This document shows positions 1 to 6,097 of a stretch of 7,854 bases of DNA, piece after piece. The stretch lies in the NCBI GenBank assembly GCA_030145015.1, contig JAQYWI010000228.1:1-7854 (forward strand), written 5' to 3'. Below the pieces are notes generated by a model that made no database searches, was not told the DNA's origin, and was given only the letters and a program-made list of their open reading frames with translations. How positions within the stretch are numbered: position 1 is the first letter of the stretch; each line of letters starts with the position of its first letter. Both the position numbers and the translations under genes were made by a program. Source of the stretch: Desulfobacterales bacterium. Lineage in GTDB: Bacteria > Desulfobacterota > Desulfobacteria > Desulfobacterales > JAHEIW01.

Positions 1-310
1 ATACTCGTAATTAATCAAAGATTTTTCATCACTCAATGCACCTGTAATATCATATCGTCCATCCGAATTTTTTCTCGCTTATAATTTTGCAGATTAGCCA
101 GGGCGAATATACACTTTTTTCAGCTAAAATTTTTGTTGGACTTCGTGCCTGCTTCAATCATTTGAGATATTTGGAGATTAGCAAATCACATACGAAAATA
201 CGCTAGACCGAAAAAATTTAGATTTTTGTGAGAAATATTAAATTGTATTTTAGAATTTATCCGTAAACATCGTCTTCATCGTCCAAATTGTCCATCAGAA
301 GAATATATTG
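1..310. other. AT-rich stretch without a recognisable gene
   Basis: No ORF here has a plausible start, ribosome binding site and length. The base composition is clearly more AT-rich than the gene regions. By position it should be the right-hand interior of another integrated element, because it sits immediately upstream of the first repeat and attachment-site copy. A short plus-strand open frame ending around 326-328 (last residues SEEYIDQIMLR) may be a decayed gene end but cannot be assigned. Confidence 0.4.
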
Positions 311-538
311 ATCAGATTATGTTGAGGTGAAGAATAGGGTAGGGGGCAATAATAGATTGACTTGTGCCCAAATTGTGCCCGTCAAGGTCAAAGTTTTCCA
401 AACATTTCCAAACGAAACCAACAGTCATTTGAAAAAGTGGTCTATAATCAACTGGTTGTAATTACAATATTTTTGAATTCTCAGAATCTTGCTCTTCGAA
501 TCCGTAGGCCGCCCGTTCGAATCGGGCCGGGCGTACCA
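311..538 (+). repeat. 228-bp direct repeat, copy 1 (element right end)
   Basis: This copy aligns without gaps to 2750-2977 at a fixed offset of 2439 bases. I count about 33 mismatches by eye, or roughly 86% identity. The last 49 bases are identical, while the upstream 179 are only about 82% identical. It carries two TTGTGCCC copies 11 bases apart (362-369 and 373-380) and a GGTCAA (386-391). A repeated element terminus joined to a tRNA 3' end is the expected layout for the right end of a tRNA-targeting integrative element. I infer that a related element lies to the left of this window. Confidence 0.85.
490..538 (+). other. Attachment site 1: 3' half of tRNA-Arg(TCG)
   Basis: Positions 494-538 match the 3' part of a tRNA: anticodon loop CTTCGAA with anticodon TCG, 3' anticodon stem TCCGT, T-stem GCCCG and CGGGC around the loop TTCGAAT, acceptor strand CGGGCGT, discriminator A and CCA at 536-538. 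The 5' half of a tRNA (acceptor, D-arm, 5' anticodon stem) is absent upstream, so this is not a functional tRNA. Identity with the second copy ends exactly at CCA. The block is therefore a recombination core (attL/attR type) left by site-specific integration into a tRNA-Arg gene. Confidence 0.85.
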
Positions 539-547
539 AGTAATATC

Positions 548-581
548 AATAGGTTAGTCTAATCGGCTGACCTATTTTTTT
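548..581 (+). terminator. Rho-independent terminator just after att1
   Basis: AATAGGTTAG (548-557) pairs with CTGACCTATT (567-576) with one G-T wobble across a 9-base loop, followed by a run of T to 581. It lies ten bases past the CCA of the tRNA fragment. An incoming element could in this way supply the terminator for the tRNA gene it joins. Confidence 0.75.
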
Positions 582-596
582 GGTCAAAATCGGCAA

Positions 597-604
597 TTGT
601 GCCC
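597..604 (+). repeat. Left-end copy of the TTGTGCCC motif
   Basis: The ten bases ATTGTGCCCG (596-605) recur at 372-381 and 2811-2820 inside the two element ends, and a GGTCAA (582-587) lies just before. Having the same short motif inside both ends of the element fits arm-type binding sites of a tyrosine integrase. The motif is seen; its function is inferred. Confidence 0.45.
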
Positions 605-754
605 GCGGCGGATTTTAAGTACGCTTCCTGGCGCTTTGTGGCGAGTCTTAAATCTATGATGTGATATAAGATGTTAAAAATGATTCAATTATAGTGTGGG
701 TTGGTTGAGGTAATATTATAAATTTGAAAATTGCAGATTCCATCAAATGGCAAT

Positions 755-781
755 AAAAAACCCCGATCGAAATGATCGGGG
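755..781 (-). terminator. Terminator for the acyl-CoA synthetase unit
   Basis: On the minus strand CCCCGATC (781-774) pairs with GATCGGGG (768-761) around a five-base loop, followed by six T (760-755). It starts only three bases after the TAA at 787-785 that ends the frame extending past the synthetase stop codon. This placement suggests that the true end of the transcribed coding unit is here rather than at the TAG at 994-992. Confidence 0.85.
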
Positions 782-784
782 CTG

Positions 785-991
785 TTAAATTGTTAATTTG
801 GTCAACACTTGGTCAACGTTTTGGTCAATACTTGCGACCGATTTCGCAATTTGATCATCCAGCCAGCGGGTATATTTGTCCATGGCCTTTGTTAAAGCTT
901 TCTCACTTCGCCACGCCGCGTTGCCGAGGTCTTTAATGCTTTTTCGAAAGTAATTTTTCTTAGGTTTGTTAATGATCGAAGGTTTGGATTT
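785..991 (-). other. 68-codon in-frame extension after the synthetase TAG
   Basis: Past the synthetase stop TAG (994-992) the same frame is open for 68 codons and then ends at TAA (787-785). The predicted tail is basic at first (KSKPSIINKPKKNYFRKS) and then helix-like (AWRSEKALTKAMDKYTRWLD). No good start codon with a ribosome binding site is visible; an internal ATG at 883-881 is preceded only by a weak AAAGG two bases away. Possible readings are readthrough or pyrrolysine insertion at TAG, a nonsense mutation in a once longer protein, or the tail of a deleted gene such as the missing integrase. The open frame and the terminator placement are observed; translation is not shown. Confidence 0.45.
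798..828 (+). repeat. Three phased TTGGTCAA repeats
   Basis: TTGGTCAA occurs at 798-805, 809-816 and 821-828, with start-to-start spacing of 11 and 12 bases (about one helical turn). GGTCAA also occurs at 582-587, 386-391 and 2825-2830, near the element ends. The likely role is integrase arm sites or excisionase sites. On the minus strand the repeats fall inside the open frame that extends the synthetase and encode DQNVDQVLTK. Eight-base units in three copies are too short and too few for a CRISPR array. Confidence 0.5.
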
Positions 992-2554
992 CTACACATT
1001 GCGTTTTTGGTTTTGCCAATATTGATCCCGGAGCTCTCGTTTTAGAATTTTGCCGTAGTTACTTTTGGGAAGATCGTCAACAAAATCAACTGACTTGGGT
1101 TTTTTGAAGCCAGAAATATTTTCCCGGCAAAAGTCGATCAAATCCTTCTCAGTAGCTGTTTTGCCCGGCTTCAGAGAAACCACCGCCTTGATGGCCTCAC
1201 CCCATTTCAAATCCGGCACACCGATCACTGAAACCTCACGAACTGCGGGATGCCGTATTAAAACTTCCTCGATTTCCCGGGGGTAGATGTTCTCACCCCC
1301 GCTAATAATCATATCCTTTGAACGGTCCATAATGAACAGATAGCCGTTATCGTCCAAGTAACCAACGTCGCCGGTGTGAAGCCATCCGTTCTTGATTGTG
1401 TCTGCAGTTGTTTCTGGGTCATTCCAGTATCCTTTCATCACCAGATCGGAGCGGGTGGCGATCTCGCCAATATGACCAGGCGGAAGCTCGTTTTCTTCTC
1501 TATCGAAAATCTTAATCTCCACATCGGTTCGGGCAAAACCAGCTGAACCCAGCCGCTTGATTTCCTCCGGGTTCCCGTTTGCTTTGTGGGCCCAGTGGGG
1601 TAGGTAGGAGATGGTCATCGGAGATTCACCCTGACCGAAGAGCTGGACCAGACAAAAACCGAACCTTTCGATGGCCTTTTTGAGATCTTCCACCAGCATT
1701 GGGGCCCCGCCATAATTAAGAGATCGTAAAGAGCTCAAATCGTAATGATCCACTGCCGGATGATCGATGAGCATCTTGATCATGGTGGGTGCCATGAACG
1801 TATTGGTTACGTGGTACCTCTCGATTGTTTGACACACTAACTCTGGGTCAAAGGATTTGGAGGCCAGAATGACGTTTGTCGCCCCTTTCCCGATGTTGGG
1901 CAAACCGTAAAGCCCGCTTCCATGCGACAAGGGAGCCGCGTGGAGAATCACGTCATCCGGAGTAAAGCCAGGAGCGATGTCCGCATAAAAATTCATGACC
2001 ATTGCCAGCAGGTTCCGGTGAGTCAACATGGCGCCCTTTGGCATACCGGTGGTTCCAGAAGTGTAAAAAAGCCAGGCCAGATCATCGGAAGAAACGTCCA
2101 CGTCAGTAAACTCGTCGGCTGCATCGGCGAGAATGGACTCATAATCGAGAAGATCACCGCTCGCACCCTCCAAGGCAATTAAGTGTCGGGCGTTGGGAAT
2201 TCGATCGCGCACCTCCATGATTGAGTAATTGAATTCGAGGGAAAGGATCACCGCCCGGGACTCGGAGTGGTCGATGATGAAGGCGAACTCGTTGGGATGG
2301 AGCCGGAAGTTGATCGGCACTGCGCCCAATCCGCTCTTGAAGCAAGCAAACAATGATTCGTAGGTTTGCGGATAGTTGTATTGGAGTATCGCAACGTTTT
2401 CACCCTGTTTGAGGCCTAACCGCTGAAACGCATTCGCCAACCGGTTTACCCGTGCATTAAACTGAGCGTAGGAAAGCTGCCGGTCTCCGTATATGAAAGC
2501 TGGCTTATCCGGGAAAATGCATGCAGTTTTAGTTAGCAGCATACCAAGGTTCAT
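992..2554 (-). CDS. Acyl-CoA synthetase / AMP-dependent ligase (ANL superfamily)
   Basis: This 520-residue enzyme of the AMP-forming acyl-CoA synthetase family activates a carboxylic acid with ATP to an acyl-adenylate and transfers it to CoA. Visible motifs are the P-loop YTSGTTGMPKG at 164-174, FGQGES at 306-311 (the YGxTE-type position), TGD at 394-396, the hinge-region DRSKD at 410-414, SGGENIYPREIEE at 418-430, and the C-terminal catalytic lysine in GKILKRE at K502. The length is normal for the family. The start at 2554 is set by AAGGAG (2567-2562) seven bases upstream. There is no signal peptide, so it is cytosolic. It resembles medium/long-chain fatty-acid or carnitine/crotonobetaine CoA ligases; the substrate cannot be read from the sequence. 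It is the only intact gene between the two attachment sites, so it is cargo of a mobile unit. Its TAG stop is followed by 68 open in-frame codons. Confidence 0.93.
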   Translation of the reverse strand: MNLGMLLTKTACIFPDKPAFIYGDRQLSYAQFNARVNRLANAFQRLGLKQGENVAILQYNYPQTYESLFACFKSGLGAVPINFRLHPNEFAFIIDHSESRAVILSLEFNYSIMEVRDRIPNARHLIALEGASGDLLDYESILADAADEFTDVDVSSDDLAWLFYTSGTTGMPKGAMLTHRNLLAMVMNFYADIAPGFTPDDVILHAAPLSHGSGLYGLPNIGKGATNVILASKSFDPELVCQTIERYHVTNTFMAPTMIKMLIDHPAVDHYDLSSLRSLNYGGAPMLVEDLKKAIERFGFCLVQLFGQGESPMTISYLPHWAHKANGNPEEIKRLGSAGFARTDVEIKIFDREENELPPGHIGEIATRSDLVMKGYWNDPETTADTIKNGWLHTGDVGYLDDNGYLFIMDRSKDMIISGGENIYPREIEEVLIRHPAVREVSVIGVPDLKWGEAIKAVVSLKPGKTATEKDLIDFCRENISGFKKPKSVDFVDDLPKSNYGKILKRELRDQYWQNQKRNV

Positions 2555-2561
2555 ATGTCCA

Positions 2562-2567
2562 CTCCTT
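2562..2567 (-). promoter_or_regulatory. Ribosome binding site of the acyl-CoA synthetase
   Basis: AAGGAG on the minus strand lies seven bases before the ATG at 2554 and fixes that start. Confidence 0.75.
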
Positions 2568-2749
2568 CGTGTCTTCGGTGGGCATTTCGATAAAAGGGTA
2601 TGTCAATCTTATATACATTACTCCATCTGTTGATTCTTATTCCCATTGTCCATAAGATTCAACTGTTTGTTTTTGATACGTTCGATAATTGGTTTTAACT
2701 GCCTTTTTAAATGGTGGACAAGATTTGATGAAACTGAAGAAAATGTAGC

Positions 2750-2977
2750 ATCAGATTATGAAGAAGAGAAGATTAGGGTAGGGGGCTATTTTAAATAGGA
2801 TTGTGCCCAAATTGTGCCCGCCAAGGTCAAATTTTTCCAAATGTTTCCAAACGAAACCAAAAGTTAGTTGAAAAATTGGTGTAGGATCAACTATTCGTAA
2901 TTATGACCTTTTTTAATTCTCAGCATCCTGCTCTTCGAATCCGTAGGCCGCCCGTTCGAATCGGGCCGGGCGTACCA
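2750..2977 (+). repeat. 228-bp direct repeat, copy 2 (element right end)
   Basis: This is the second copy of 311-538, gapless and about 86% identical by eye, with the final 49 bases perfect. It contains TTGTGCCC at 2801-2808 and 2812-2819 and GGTCAA at 2825-2830, at the same relative places as in copy 1. It forms the right end of the element at 539-2977. A plus-strand open frame without a start runs into it and ends at TAG just before the TTGTGCCC motifs (last residues EEEKIRVGGYFK), perhaps a gene remnant. Confidence 0.85.
2929..2977 (+). other. Attachment site 2: 3' half of tRNA-Arg(TCG)
   Basis: These 49 bases are identical to 490-538, ending in the tRNA T-arm, acceptor strand CGGGCGT, A and CCA (2975-2977). 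Sequence past the CCA is unrelated to that after att1, which marks the recombination boundary. As in copy 1 there is no tRNA 5' half upstream. The complete tRNA-Arg gene should lie to the left of the window on the plus strand. Confidence 0.85.
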
Positions 2978-2985
2978 TAAAAAGA

Positions 2986-3029
2986 AAAACGGGGAAGGGC
3001 GCAAAGTCGTCTCATCCCCGTTTTATTTT
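2986..3029 (+). terminator. Hairpin terminator after att2, probably bidirectional
   Basis: AAAACGGGGA (2986-2995) pairs perfectly with TCCCCGTTTT (3015-3024), with an A-rich left flank and a T-rich right flank. It begins nine bases after the CCA of att2 and could be the native tRNA-Arg terminator. Confidence 0.7.
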
Positions 3030-3210
3030 GGATCAAAGTAGGATTCGAACCAAGTTGGCAGGTTGAACGTCAGCGAAATCCCGCCGCAGTTCAGGCGGGT
3101 GTTCGAACTTGTTCTGAGTTTGTCGATGGATCCTGGACCCGCAAAGCGAGATCTCACGGCTCGATTACAGGAATCAAAGAGTTAAACGGGCTTACCATAA
3201 TAAATACAGG

Positions 3211-3239
3211 AACTTACGATCCAATCGTGAGTTTTTTTT
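3211..3239 (+). terminator. Rho-independent terminator
   Basis: AACTTACGAT (3211-3220) pairs with ATCGTGAGTT (3224-3233) with one G-T wobble and a three-base loop, followed by a run of eight T (3232-3239). It is of classic form for plus-strand transcription, although no plus-strand gene is seen upstream. It follows CGGGCTTACCATAA (3187-3200), which differs by one base from the end of att2. Confidence 0.75.
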
Positions 3240-3382
3240 ATTTTACACCATAGGATGAAATTAATTATTGTGTAGGTACCCATTGATCCTCCGCTATGGT
3301 CGAGATGCAATCACGACGTGAACCCCGATTTTCACGATTGCGTCATACAGTATGTTTATTTATGAATGGTTAAAGAGTTTGG

Positions 3383-4900
3383 TCAGGCATCTGTTACCAG
3401 GCTTGCCGGATCAAAGTCGGGATTTGTCGGTTCAACACCCCATTCTTTTTCCACTTCAGTCACAAACCTTCTTAAATCACCGGCCACGGAATCAGAAAGA
3501 GGTGTCGGTTGATGGTTGACCAATATATCCTTCACCTTTTCTTTGGCCAAATCATAGGGGTCTGGTTTGCCGGCATTTATCCAGGCAGTACGATTCATGC
3601 GCTCAAAAAATTGCGGTCTGCTTTGTGATCGCATATATTTCAGGGTCACAGGTGACATTAGAAAATTGGACATTTGGCCTCCTTCCTTGATTTCATCCAC
3701 ACATAATGTTTCATCACTGACTTCGACCCCCCCAAGAAAATATTTTATCATATCAATTATGTCGCTATCCAATAACAATTGAGAAAAATCCACAACCATG
3801 CCACACTCTAACATTCCTGCTCCGTATAAGACATTGTTCCCTGACATTGCCGCAATGAGAGCTGTTAGCGTTTTTTCGTGACCGGCTTGTGCGCTACCGG
3901 CGATATTGCTATCCGTCTACGTCCCGCCGCTCCAGGAAGGTACTCCGTAAAATTGAGCCATTTGGGCGTTCATGGCCGCAAATAACGCCATTTCCGGAGA
4001 ACCCACCGCAGCTTCGCCGCTTTTTAGATCCATCGAAGTCGTTGAACTGCTGCAAATCACAGGAGCTCCTGGTCGAACAGCCTGGTGCATCACGACGCAG
4101 GCAAGAAATTCGGCATTTTGAACAGCCTGAGTGCCTGCCAAGGTAATCGGACTGGTAGCGCCCGACAGCGCCATTGTTGTAAAACGGACCGGAATACTGA
4201 GTTCGGCAGCTTTCATGCCAATTTCACAGCAATGTTTGACCAGGCGTAACGGGGTTACCGGGCAGGTAGAAGCGCATATTAGGGGATTATCCACCAATGT
4301 GTCTTCTCCGCCGGCAATGATGGCCGACATTTGATAGATTTTTTCCAGACACCTGCCGTCACCAGGTCCTAAACTAACCGGTTTGTCTGTGTTATTCACA
4401 AGCGCTTCATAATTGTGGAGCGTATAGGCGATGGGGTCTACATCCAGTGAAGAAACAGGTCGATGGCAAACGCCATAGGCATCCAGTGCATCCATTAATC
4501 TTGTTCCTGCAGCCAGATCCTTTTTGGTCGAGTCCCTGATTTCACCGGTATTGATATCGACAACACTGACACCTTCCCCAAATGAGGTGAAAGTCACCCT
4601 TTTACCTTCCATGATGTAGCTTTTATCATGATTGCGTGCCCCCAGCACAATTCTGGACGGTGCTGTTCGTATGGATTTTTCTACAAGGTAGTGAGGGATT
4701 TTGACTATTCTTTTATCGTTATTTACACGGCAGCCGATGGAATGGAAGAGATCAAGGGCATCATCATCTTCCACATAAACACCGGTTTTTTCGAGTATTT
4801 CAAGGCTGGCATAGTGGATATCGGCAATCTCATCGTCGGACAATACTTTGAAATCAATACCTTTAATTTGAATTTTACCGCTGCAAATGGCACGATTCAT
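3383..4900 (-). CDS. Trimethylamine methyltransferase MttB with pyrrolysine (amber readthrough)
   Basis: MttB transfers a methyl group from trimethylamine to the Co(I) corrinoid protein MttC, in the cytoplasm, as the first step of methylamine-dependent C1 metabolism. The frame from 4900 reaches TAG at 3919-3917 after YGVPSWSGGT and continues in the same frame with TDSNIAGSAQAGHEK, the segment conserved after the pyrrolysine of MttB proteins. The amber codon is residue 328 from this start (334 from the upstream ATG at 4918), and the whole protein is 505 residues, matching full-length MttB. It ends with TGA at 3385-3383. The start at 4900 is chosen because AAAGGAGG (4915-4908) lies seven bases before it; the ATG at 4918 lies upstream of that site. 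The N-terminal FGEGVSVVDINTGEIRDSTKKD region is also family-typical. Without pyrrolysine decoding, only a truncated protein would be made. No mttC, pyl genes or reductive activator are in the window. Non-pyrrolysine relatives such as MtgB are excluded by the amber position. Confidence 0.93.
3917..3919 (-). other. In-frame amber (pyrrolysine) codon of mttB
   Basis: TAG lies between SGGT and TDSN in a frame that stays open for another 177 codons. In the MttB family, pyrrolysine sits at exactly this active-site position in the TIM barrel. Reading it needs tRNA-Pyl and PylRS encoded elsewhere in the genome. Confidence 0.9.
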
Positions 4901-4907
4901 TTCATTT

Positions 4908-4915
4908 CCTCCTTT
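4908..4915 (-). promoter_or_regulatory. Strong ribosome binding site of mttB
   Basis: AAAGGAGG on the minus strand, seven bases before the ATG at 4900, decides between that start and the longer one at 4918. Confidence 0.85.
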
Positions 4916-5144
4916 CATATGGGTAATGGTTTTCGGTGCACGCTTGTAAAGCTAAATGCTTATCTCACGCGAGCCGTGCCATAACTTCCTAATTAAACCT
5001 ATGGGTTAGCAAAGAATCCCGGCACGGATGCCAAGATCTCTATGCTTATATAACCTTTATAATAAGGATAAAAGATTAGAAGTTGCTTTTTCAAAGCGGG
5101 TGAATCGAAAATGGTGAGTTGTATGTCGGCCTCAGCTGCAACCC

Positions 5145-5172
5145 AACATATTGAAGCGCCAATCAATGTCAA
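5145..5172 (-). promoter_or_regulatory. Possible sigma-70 type promoter for mttB
   Basis: On the minus strand a consensus TTGACA (5172-5167) and TATGTT (5150-5145) are separated by 16 bases. This would give a leader of roughly 240 bases before mttB, which contains the CCGTGCC/GGCACGG inverted repeat. A second TTGACA (5212-5207) lies further upstream without a good -10 box. Confidence 0.35.
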
Positions 5173-5286
5173 CAACGATTATCCGATTAACCAAAGCAGG
5201 TTTTGTTGTCAAGATTAATTTTTTTTGTTGGCAATGCAATTTTAGGACGGTTTGAGCATAGATCACCGTTTTGCCCGCGGCTGGAT

Positions 5287-5368
5287 TTTTCCGCCTTAGG
5301 CGGGAAAAGACAGGGGCGCGAAGTGCCCCAATCGTTGCGGGTGAAACCGGGTGCGAAGCACCCGGTTT
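5287..5368. repeat. Three tandem GC-rich hairpins
   Basis: The first hairpin is TTTTCCGCC/GGCGGGAAAA around TTA (5287-5308). The second is GGGGCGC/GTGCCCC around GAA (5313-5329). The third is a perfect 11-bp stem AAACCGGGTGC/GCACCCGGTTT around GAA (5344-5368). The third begins seven bases after the stop codon of the PAS gene on the minus strand and may act as its terminator, although its T-tract is short. The two GAA-loop hairpins look like a dispersed palindromic repeat. Confidence 0.6.
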
Positions 5369-5375
5369 GGAAAAC

Positions 5376-6097
5376 TCAATTATCTTCGTGGGTGTCATCG
5401 CGGCCCAATGAGAGGACACCCTGGAAGTTGTGGTGGCCGTCGTAGAGCACGGTGAAGCTTGTCGAGATACAGCGTATGCCTTGCCGGGGGTGTTTGATAT
5501 CAAAAACTTTTTCTTTGGCTGAATAGCGCCCTTGGACCTCTTTTAAAAATTTTTTGTACTCGTCCGGTTTTGTGTAGATTTCATCGACTTTGGTGTCGCG
5601 CATCCGGGGCCAGTCCCGCCCATAGAGTCTTTCAGCCGCAGAATTCCAAACAAGGATGCGGCCCTCCTTATCCGTCATTATAACGGCGTCCGGCAATTGA
5701 TCGCTTACTTCTTTTAAACCATAAAGCATTTGGGTTGCTTCACTCAGCCATTGCGACAGACGCTGGATTATCTCCGGTCCCGCAGTCGGACATTCTTCTA
5801 AAAAGAGCGCGATCTCTTCTTTGGGAATGCAAATAACCGCCACCTCAGTCTTTGCTTTTACAGAGGCTGTGCGCCTGTCCCCTAAAAAAAGGACACCTCA
5901 CCGAAGACAGAAGCTTCCTCTGAGATTTCCCTTATTTTCTTGTCACCCTTGAAAATTTCAACCTGGCCGGCCGCCAGGATGTAGAGGTCCTGCGAATCAT
6001 CACCTTCTAAAAAGATTGTCTGGCCTGAAGTAAAAGTGATGCGGTATTTGGCTAAATCAGGATTGCGGATAATTTCATCTATTCTGAGGCATTCCAT
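5376..6097 (-). pseudogene. Cyclic-nucleotide-binding domain plus PAS sensor protein, split by a frameshift
   Basis: Two adjacent frames form one gene. The first (6097-5882, 71 residues) is the N-terminal part of a Crp-type cyclic-nucleotide-binding domain and stops at TAG inside the phosphate-binding cassette, at FGEVSFF. Moving back one base at the run of seven T gives LGDRRTASVKAKTEV, the expected rest of the cassette, and runs into the second frame (5843-5376). The joined protein is about 240 residues: cNMP domain at about 1-110, a linker helix, and a PAS domain at about 128-235 (PDAVIMTDKEGRILVWNSAAERLYG region). It has no DNA-binding, kinase or GGDEF domain, so it would be a sensor or adaptor. 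It could be a true pseudogene, a slippage-expressed gene, or a homopolymer sequencing error. It is divergent from the UbiD gene and lies upstream of mttB on the same strand. No clear Shine-Dalgarno precedes the ATG at 6097. Confidence 0.8.
5884..5890 (-). other. Seven-T run at the frameshift point
   Basis: On the minus strand TCC is followed by seven T and AG. Eight T would restore one continuous frame through the cNMP domain. The run is the kind of site where polymerase slippage, ribosomal -1 slippage or sequencing error can occur. The preceding base is C, so it is not a perfect heptameric ribosomal slip site. Confidence 0.7.

Larger units (their letters stand above)
539..2977. mobile_element. 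Integrase-less tRNA-Arg integrative element carrying an acyl-CoA synthetase
   Basis: The element is bounded by two perfect 49-bp tRNA-Arg 3' fragments and is 2439 bp if one attachment copy is counted. It holds a terminator hairpin next to att1, phased repeats at both ends that look like arm-type integrase sites, and one intact gene on the minus strand. No integrase, excisionase, relaxase or transposase can be found in any frame, so movement would need an integrase supplied in trans, probably by the related neighbour implied by copy 1. An alternative is that it is the deleted remnant of a larger island. The boundaries are seen in the sequence; element status is inference. Confidence 0.65.
2978..3382. 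other. Gene-free stretch with terminators and small repeats
   Basis: No supported gene is present. It contains two strong hairpins (annotated separately), an inverted repeat CCCGCC/GGCGGG (3080-3085 and 3094-3099), and a TTGTTCTGAGTTTGTCGA stretch (3109-3126) of the kind found in dispersed bacterial intergenic repeats. The block has none of the TTGTGCCC motifs seen at the left end of the element. It therefore looks like the original sequence downstream of the tRNA rather than the start of a further related element. Confidence 0.5.
4919..5375. other. Gene-free stretch: mttB leader and hairpin cluster
   Basis: No gene is supported in these 457 bases. It holds a possible promoter (5145-5172), an inverted repeat CCGTGCC (4974-4980) / GGCACGG (5021-5027) within what would be the mttB leader, and three GC-rich hairpins next to the end of the PAS gene (5287-5368). 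The sequence between is AT-rich. Confidence 0.5.

Noticed and set aside
490..538. Complete tRNA gene
   Set aside because: Only the part from the anticodon loop to CCA is present. There is no 5' acceptor strand, D-arm or 5' anticodon stem upstream, in either copy.
362..562. 66-codon plus-strand ORF beginning MCPNCARQG
   Set aside because: It runs through the TTGTGCCC motifs, the tRNA-Arg fragment and the terminator stem. It has no ribosome binding site, and the copy at 2801 onwards does not support coding constraint.
798..828. CRISPR array
   Set aside because: The repeats are only eight bases with three- to four-base gaps, and no cas gene is nearby.
3034..3056. Minus-strand tRNA suggested by GGTTCGAATCC
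   Set aside because: The T-stem has two mismatches out of five, and no matching acceptor or anticodon arm can be drawn.
3311..3346. Inverted repeat GCAATC/GATTGC as the mttB terminator
   Set aside because: The stem has a five-base bulge and no T-tract follows on the minus strand, so it is not a convincing terminator.
3383..3847. Independent 154-codon gene starting at the ATG at 3847
   Set aside because: It is the C-terminal third of MttB, and the 23 codons between it and the amber codon encode conserved MttB sequence.
4960..5040. Sigma-54 promoter (TGGCACG on the minus strand near 4985)
   Set aside because: The -24 element is good, but the GC of the -12 element is not at the required spacing.
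5132..5503. 123-codon minus-strand ORF
   Set aside because: It overlaps the PAS coding end in another frame and runs through the hairpin cluster. It has no ribosome binding site or recognisable domain.
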